From Desulfurellaceae bacterium (lineage in GTDB: Bacteria > Campylobacterota_A > Desulfurellia > JAGGSF01): a DNA stretch of 8,830 nucleotides. The notes beneath the pieces were generated by a model. The model ran no database searches. It had not been told where the DNA came from and saw nothing but the letters and a program-made list of their open reading frames with translations. The stretch spans positions 1 to 8,830 of the forward strand of contig JAGMDW010000118.1 in the NCBI GenBank assembly GCA_023128455.1, given 5' to 3'. Both the position numbers and the translations under genes were made by a program. Positions 6,958 to 8,830 of the stretch are shown here, in pieces (positions within the stretch are counted from its first letter, which is position 1; the number at the start of each line of letters is the position of its first letter).

Positions 6958-6985
6958 TCCCTTTTTACAGGTCATTTTTTCTAAC
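6951..6985 (-). repeat. Solitary CRISPR-repeat-like sequence (about 35 bases)
   Basis: Read on the - strand it begins GTTAGAAAAAATGACC and ends AAAAAGGGATTGAGAC. The 3' end ATTGAGAC resembles the 8-base crRNA 5' handle (ATTGAAAC-type) of many type I and III systems, and 35-37 bases is a normal repeat length. Only one copy is seen in the window, so by itself it is not an array. The assignment rests on its end signature and on lying 48 bases upstream of a cas10 start in the same orientation. Any spacers would have lain toward lower coordinates, where the cas10 leader now begins. Confidence 0.55.
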
Positions 6986-6986
6986 T

Positions 6987-7066
6987 GGCAGCGTGGGTTT
7001 TTGAGCCTGCCAACAGTGTAAGTTTGTAATATACTAAAACTAACAAGTTAAGAAAATGGAAAAAAG
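6987..7066 (-). promoter_or_regulatory. Possible CRISPR leader remnant with GC-rich hairpin
   Basis: Immediately on the leader side of the repeat is an inverted repeat GGCAG/CTGCC (6987-6991 and 7007-7011) around a loop containing GTGGGTTTTTGAG. Beyond it lies an AT-rich, gene-free tract with a TATATT box on the - strand (plus 7028-7033) that could drive leader-to-repeat transcription. Leaders sit directly beside the first repeat and are AT-rich and non-coding, which fits. The hairpin might instead be a regulatory element of the cas10 transcript. The assignment depends on the repeat being real. Confidence 0.35.
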
Positions 7067-7067
7067 G

Positions 7068-7106
7068 TTGACATGATATAAAAATTATCTTACTTTATAT
7101 AAGTAA
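7068..7106 (+). promoter_or_regulatory. Candidate promoter/operator of the toxin-antitoxin pair
   Basis: A perfect TTGACA (7068-7073) lies upstream of the antitoxin gene. A weak -10 (TACTTT, 7091-7096) follows after 17 bases. It is embedded in a palindrome with 6-base arms, TTACTT and AAGTAA (7090-7095 and 7101-7106), spaced by TATAT. A palindrome overlapping the -10 is where an AbrB-fold antitoxin would be expected to bind and repress its own operon. The operator role is inferred. Confidence 0.45.
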
Positions 7107-7126
7107 AACTAATGGAAGGTAAGAAT

Positions 7127-7348
7127 ATGAAGACTTTAAGAGTAAGTACTAAAGGTCAAATAGTTATACCCAAAAAGTTAAGAAAACATCTCGATATTAA
7201 ACCAGGGGATCGATTGATCTTTAGATTAGAAAACAACAAACTTTTACTTACAAAGGAAAAGGAATCTCCTTTTGATAGATACTATGGTTTTCTTAACAAA
7301 ACAGGAAGTTCAGATGATCTGGTTAGGGAAATGCGAGGTAAAAGGTGA
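7127..7348 (+). CDS. AbrB/MazE-fold (SpoVT-AbrB domain) antitoxin
   Basis: Small DNA-binding antitoxin of 73 residues (78 if the upstream ATG at 7112 is used). The swapped-hairpin AbrB domain fills residues 1-45: MKTLRVSTKGQIVIPKKLRK, then HLDIKPGDRLIFRLENNKLLL. The signature TKGQIVIPKxLRK...L.IKPGD is clear. The charged C-terminal third, with DRYYGFLNKTGSSDDLVREM, should be the flexible tail that wraps the toxin. The start at 7127 is preferred because GGAAGG lies 7 bases before it, whereas the ATG at 7112 has no ribosome site and the domain begins right after 7127. The stop overlaps the toxin start by 4 bases (GTGA), as in typical vapBC operons. It probably represses its own promoter together with the toxin. 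Confidence 0.88.
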   Translation: MKTLRVSTKGQIVIPKKLRKHLDIKPGDRLIFRLENNKLLLTKEKESPFDRYYGFLNKTGSSDDLVREMRGKR

Positions 7349-7743
7349 TATTTTCAATTGACACCTGTATTTTGCTGGACATTCTTTTGCCGGATCCGCA
7401 GTTTGGAGAGTCATCCAAAAATCTCCTTAAAGAAGCAAGTATTAAGGGGCATCTATTAATTTGTGATCTTGTTTATGCTGAGCTTTCTCCTCAATTTTCA
7501 ACAAAGAGAGATCTTGATGAGTTTTTAAATGATACTGGAATAAGAGTTAAACACCTTTCTTTTGATGTTTTATGGAAAGCAGGTAAAGCATGGAAGGACT
7601 ATCTTAAAGAGGGAGGGAAAAGGAAGGCTCGCATACTACCGGATTTTATTATAGGCGCCTTCTCAAAATTAAGTGCTAATGCCCTTATTAGCAGGGACAA
7701 GGAATTTTATAAGAAATATTTCGACATTAAGATTTATGAGTAA
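7345..7743 (+). CDS. PIN-domain ribonuclease toxin (VapC-like)
   Basis: PIN-domain protein of 132 residues, the normal VapC size. The metal-binding acidic residues are all present: D6 in SIDTCILLD, E46 in DLVYAELS, D100 in ILPDFIIGAFSKLSANAL, and D118 in ISRDKEFY. VapC enzymes are Mg2+-dependent ribonucleases that cut tRNA or rRNA and stop translation when the antitoxin is degraded. All four catalytic acids are intact, so the toxin is probably active. The start is GTG at 7345 inside the antitoxin stop, giving translational coupling with antitoxin first. Chromosomal vapBC loci are often found in variable regions, and this one sits beside the CRISPR remnant. The RNA target cannot be predicted. 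Confidence 0.9.
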   Translation: MIFSIDTCILLDILLPDPQFGESSKNLLKEASIKGHLLICDLVYAELSPQFSTKRDLDEFLNDTGIRVKHLSFDVLWKAGKAWKDYLKEGGKRKARILPDFIIGAFSKLSANALISRDKEFYKKYFDIKIYE

Positions 7744-7940
7744 TTATTTTAGAAAACTTCAGCTAAATAAAAGTCATTAAAGCAACAATTCATCCCTATA
7801 GGTCAGTAACTATATGATCCCCTATAAGATTATTGCTAAATATTGTAGCTTATATATGATATAAATTAAAGATGATTAATAAAATAGTTGTGGTTACTAT
7901 TTAAAAAATCAATTGACAATGGAGAAATATTACAAAAAAT
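7744..7940 (+). promoter_or_regulatory. AT-rich intergenic region with candidate phosphoribosyltransferase promoter
   Basis: No gene is visible in these 197 bases. TTGCTA (7833-7838) and TATGAT (7855-7860) are 16 bases apart, a reasonable promoter that would give a leader of about 75 bases. Two copies of ATCCCTATA/ATCCCCTATA (7792-7800 and 7817-7826) lie just upstream of it, about 25 bases apart; the first extends into the palindrome CCTATAGG (7795-7802). They could bind a regulator on one face of the helix. A TTGACA at 7913-7918 is too near the start codon to be a normal -35. I see no convincing terminator for the toxin gene. Confidence 0.3.
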
Positions 7941-8579
7941 ATGTTTGAAGATAGAAAAGATGCAGGAAAGAAGCTGGCTGAAGCTTTAGAAAAATATAAG
8001 AATAAAGGTGTTTTAGTTTTGGCAATCCCAAGAGGTGGAGTTGAAGTAGGATACCAGATTGCCAAATATTTAAATGCAGATTTTTCTATTTTGATATCGA
8101 GGAAATTGCCTTTTCCATATAATCCAGAATCAGGATTTGGTGCAATTGCAGAAGATGGAAGCACATTTATCTTTGAGGATGCTGAAAGATGGCTTTCTAA
8201 ACAAACAATTGCTGAAGTTGTAAAAGAGCAAAAACAGGAAATTATAAGAAGGATAGCAGTATTGAGAAAAAATAAGCCCTTGCCGGAGATTACAGACAGA
8301 ATTGTTATATTAGTTGATGATGGTATTGCTATGGGTTCTACTATGCGAGCATCTATAATGCTTTGCAAAAATAAGGGAGCAGGAAAAATTATCGTAGCAG
8401 TGCCTGTTTCAGGAGAAGATATGGCAAAAGAGATAGAAAAAATAGTAGATGAAATAGTAGTTTTGGAAAAACCCCAATTTTTTCAAGCAGTAGCCCAGGT
8501 TTATAGAAATTGGCATGATGTCTCAGACAAAGAGGTATTGGAAATCATGGAAAGATGGAAGCATAATAATGCGGATTAA
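7941..8579 (+). CDS. Stand-alone phosphoribosyltransferase-domain protein
   Basis: Type I phosphoribosyltransferase-fold protein of 212 residues, belonging to the uncharacterised stand-alone PRTase family (often found fused or adjacent to dienelactone-hydrolase-like proteins). Landmarks in order: start MFEDRKDAGKKLAEAL, AIPRGGVEVG (28-37), ISRKLPFPYNPESGFGAIAEDG (52-73), the PRPP loop VILVDDGIAMGSTMRA (122-137) with the double Asp, VPVSGEDM (154-161), and FQAVAQVYRNWHDVSDKEV near the C-terminus. Met131 replaces the more usual Thr (DDGIATGAT). It probably binds PRPP or a related phosphoribosyl compound, but the acceptor is unknown. The family opens MFxDRxDAG, so ATG 7941 is favoured even though the nearest GGAG is 16 bases upstream. 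It ends with tandem stops TAA TAG. Confidence 0.88.
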   Translation: MFEDRKDAGKKLAEALEKYKNKGVLVLAIPRGGVEVGYQIAKYLNADFSILISRKLPFPYNPESGFGAIAEDGSTFIFEDAERWLSKQTIAEVVKEQKQEIIRRIAVLRKNKPLPEITDRIVILVDDGIAMGSTMRASIMLCKNKGAGKIIVAVPVSGEDMAKEIEKIVDEIVVLEKPQFFQAVAQVYRNWHDVSDKEVLEIMERWKHNNAD

Positions 8580-8651
8580 TAGTTTGTTCACAGGTGTAAA
8601 TAGTTCTGGAAAAAATTCTTAAATAATATAAAAATATATAGAAATTATGTA

Positions 8652-8658
8652 AGAGGAG
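8652..8658 (+). promoter_or_regulatory. Shine-Dalgarno fixing the start of the FAH-family gene
   Basis: AGAGGAG ends 5 bases before ATG 8664, ideal spacing. It supports the start of the incomplete downstream gene and contrasts with the weak site of the preceding phosphoribosyltransferase. Confidence 0.7.
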
Positions 8659-8663
8659 ATGTT

Positions 8664-8830
8664 ATGAAGTTTGTGAGATTTGAAAAGGACGATAAAATCA
8701 GCTACGGTGTTTTGGATCGAAAAAATATTGCAGAAATTTCAGGGCAACCTTTTGAAAAACCTCCAATATACACCAAAAAGATATATAGCCTTAAAGAGGT
8801 AAAAATCTTAAGTCCGGTTACACCCTCAAA
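8664..8830 (+). CDS. Fumarylacetoacetate hydrolase family protein, N-terminal part only
   Basis: The first 55 codons are visible before the window ends. The reading MKFVRFEKDDKISYGVLDRK, then NIAEISGQPF, and later YSLKEVKILSPVTPS matches the N-terminal arm of FAH-family hydrolases/hydratases (the segment also called DUF2437), which precedes the catalytic domain in roughly 250-residue enzymes. These cut or hydrate acylpyruvates and 2-keto-4-pentenoate-type acids, or decarboxylate oxaloacetate, with Mg2+. Metal ligands (ExE...D) lie beyond the edge, so activity cannot be judged. It is 84 bases downstream of the phosphoribosyltransferase with no visible terminator and may be co-transcribed. Confidence 0.8.
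   Translation, partial: MKFVRFEKDDKISYGVLDRKNIAEISGQPFEKPPIYTKKIYSLKEVKILSPVTPS

Noticed and set aside
7112..7126. Upstream ATG as start of the AbrB-fold antitoxin
   Set aside because: No ribosome site precedes it, while GGAAGG is well spaced for the ATG at 7127, where the domain begins.
7901..8368. 155-codon frame on the - strand
   Set aside because: It is the antisense shadow of the phosphoribosyltransferase gene and has no recognisable domain or ribosome site.

Overview
The window looks like a chromosomal piece of an AT-rich, free-living bacterium. It has tightly packed operons, Shine-Dalgarno sites such as GGAGG, and housekeeping genes (hpf, a ptsN-type EIIA, rapZ, pyrB). The EIIA-Ntr/RapZ pair together with a periplasmic-binding-protein TRAP transporter suggests a diderm, probably anaerobic lineage. 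I cannot name a phylum from sequence alone.

Region 1 (1-3607, + strand) is one operon of six genes in which every start codon overlaps the preceding stop by 4-8 bases. The order is: an MTH1187/YkoF-type thiamine-binding protein (5' end outside the window), a class I SAM methyltransferase, long-form ribosome hibernation factor HPF, a PTS EIIA of the nitrogen/fructose type, the P-loop protein RapZ, and the aspartate carbamoyltransferase catalytic chain PyrB. hpf-ptsN-rapZ is a familiar cluster usually tied to rpoN. Here it ends in a pyrimidine-synthesis gene, so stationary-phase ribosome control, phosphotransfer signalling and UMP synthesis share a transcript.

Region 2 (3614-6453, - strand) converges on pyrB with only a 6-base gap. 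It encodes a complete tripartite TRAP transporter in the order dctP, dctQ, dctM, with a plausible sigma-70-type promoter ahead of dctP. The substrate is probably an organic acid, because the carboxylate-binding arginine is present, but it cannot be identified further.

Region 3 (6454-7126) holds no intact gene and is the most interesting part. On the - strand it contains the first ~105 codons of a type III CRISPR effector gene, cas10 (probably csm1). This fragment is broken by a one-base frameshift in an A-tract and cut off after the HD domain. About 50 bases upstream of its start is a single ~35-base sequence that looks like a CRISPR repeat (it ends ATTGAGAC, like a crRNA 5' handle). It is followed on its leader side by a GC-rich hairpin and an AT-rich tract. 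I read this as the scar of a lost type III CRISPR-Cas locus: leader, one surviving repeat and a dead cas10 start.

Region 4 (7068-7743, + strand) is a toxin-antitoxin pair next to the scar: an AbrB/MazE-fold antitoxin and a PIN-domain VapC-like toxin. They overlap by 4 bases and follow a palindrome that could be the autoregulatory operator. Region 5 (7744-8830, + strand) carries a stand-alone phosphoribosyltransferase and the first 55 codons of a fumarylacetoacetate-hydrolase-family protein that runs off the right edge.
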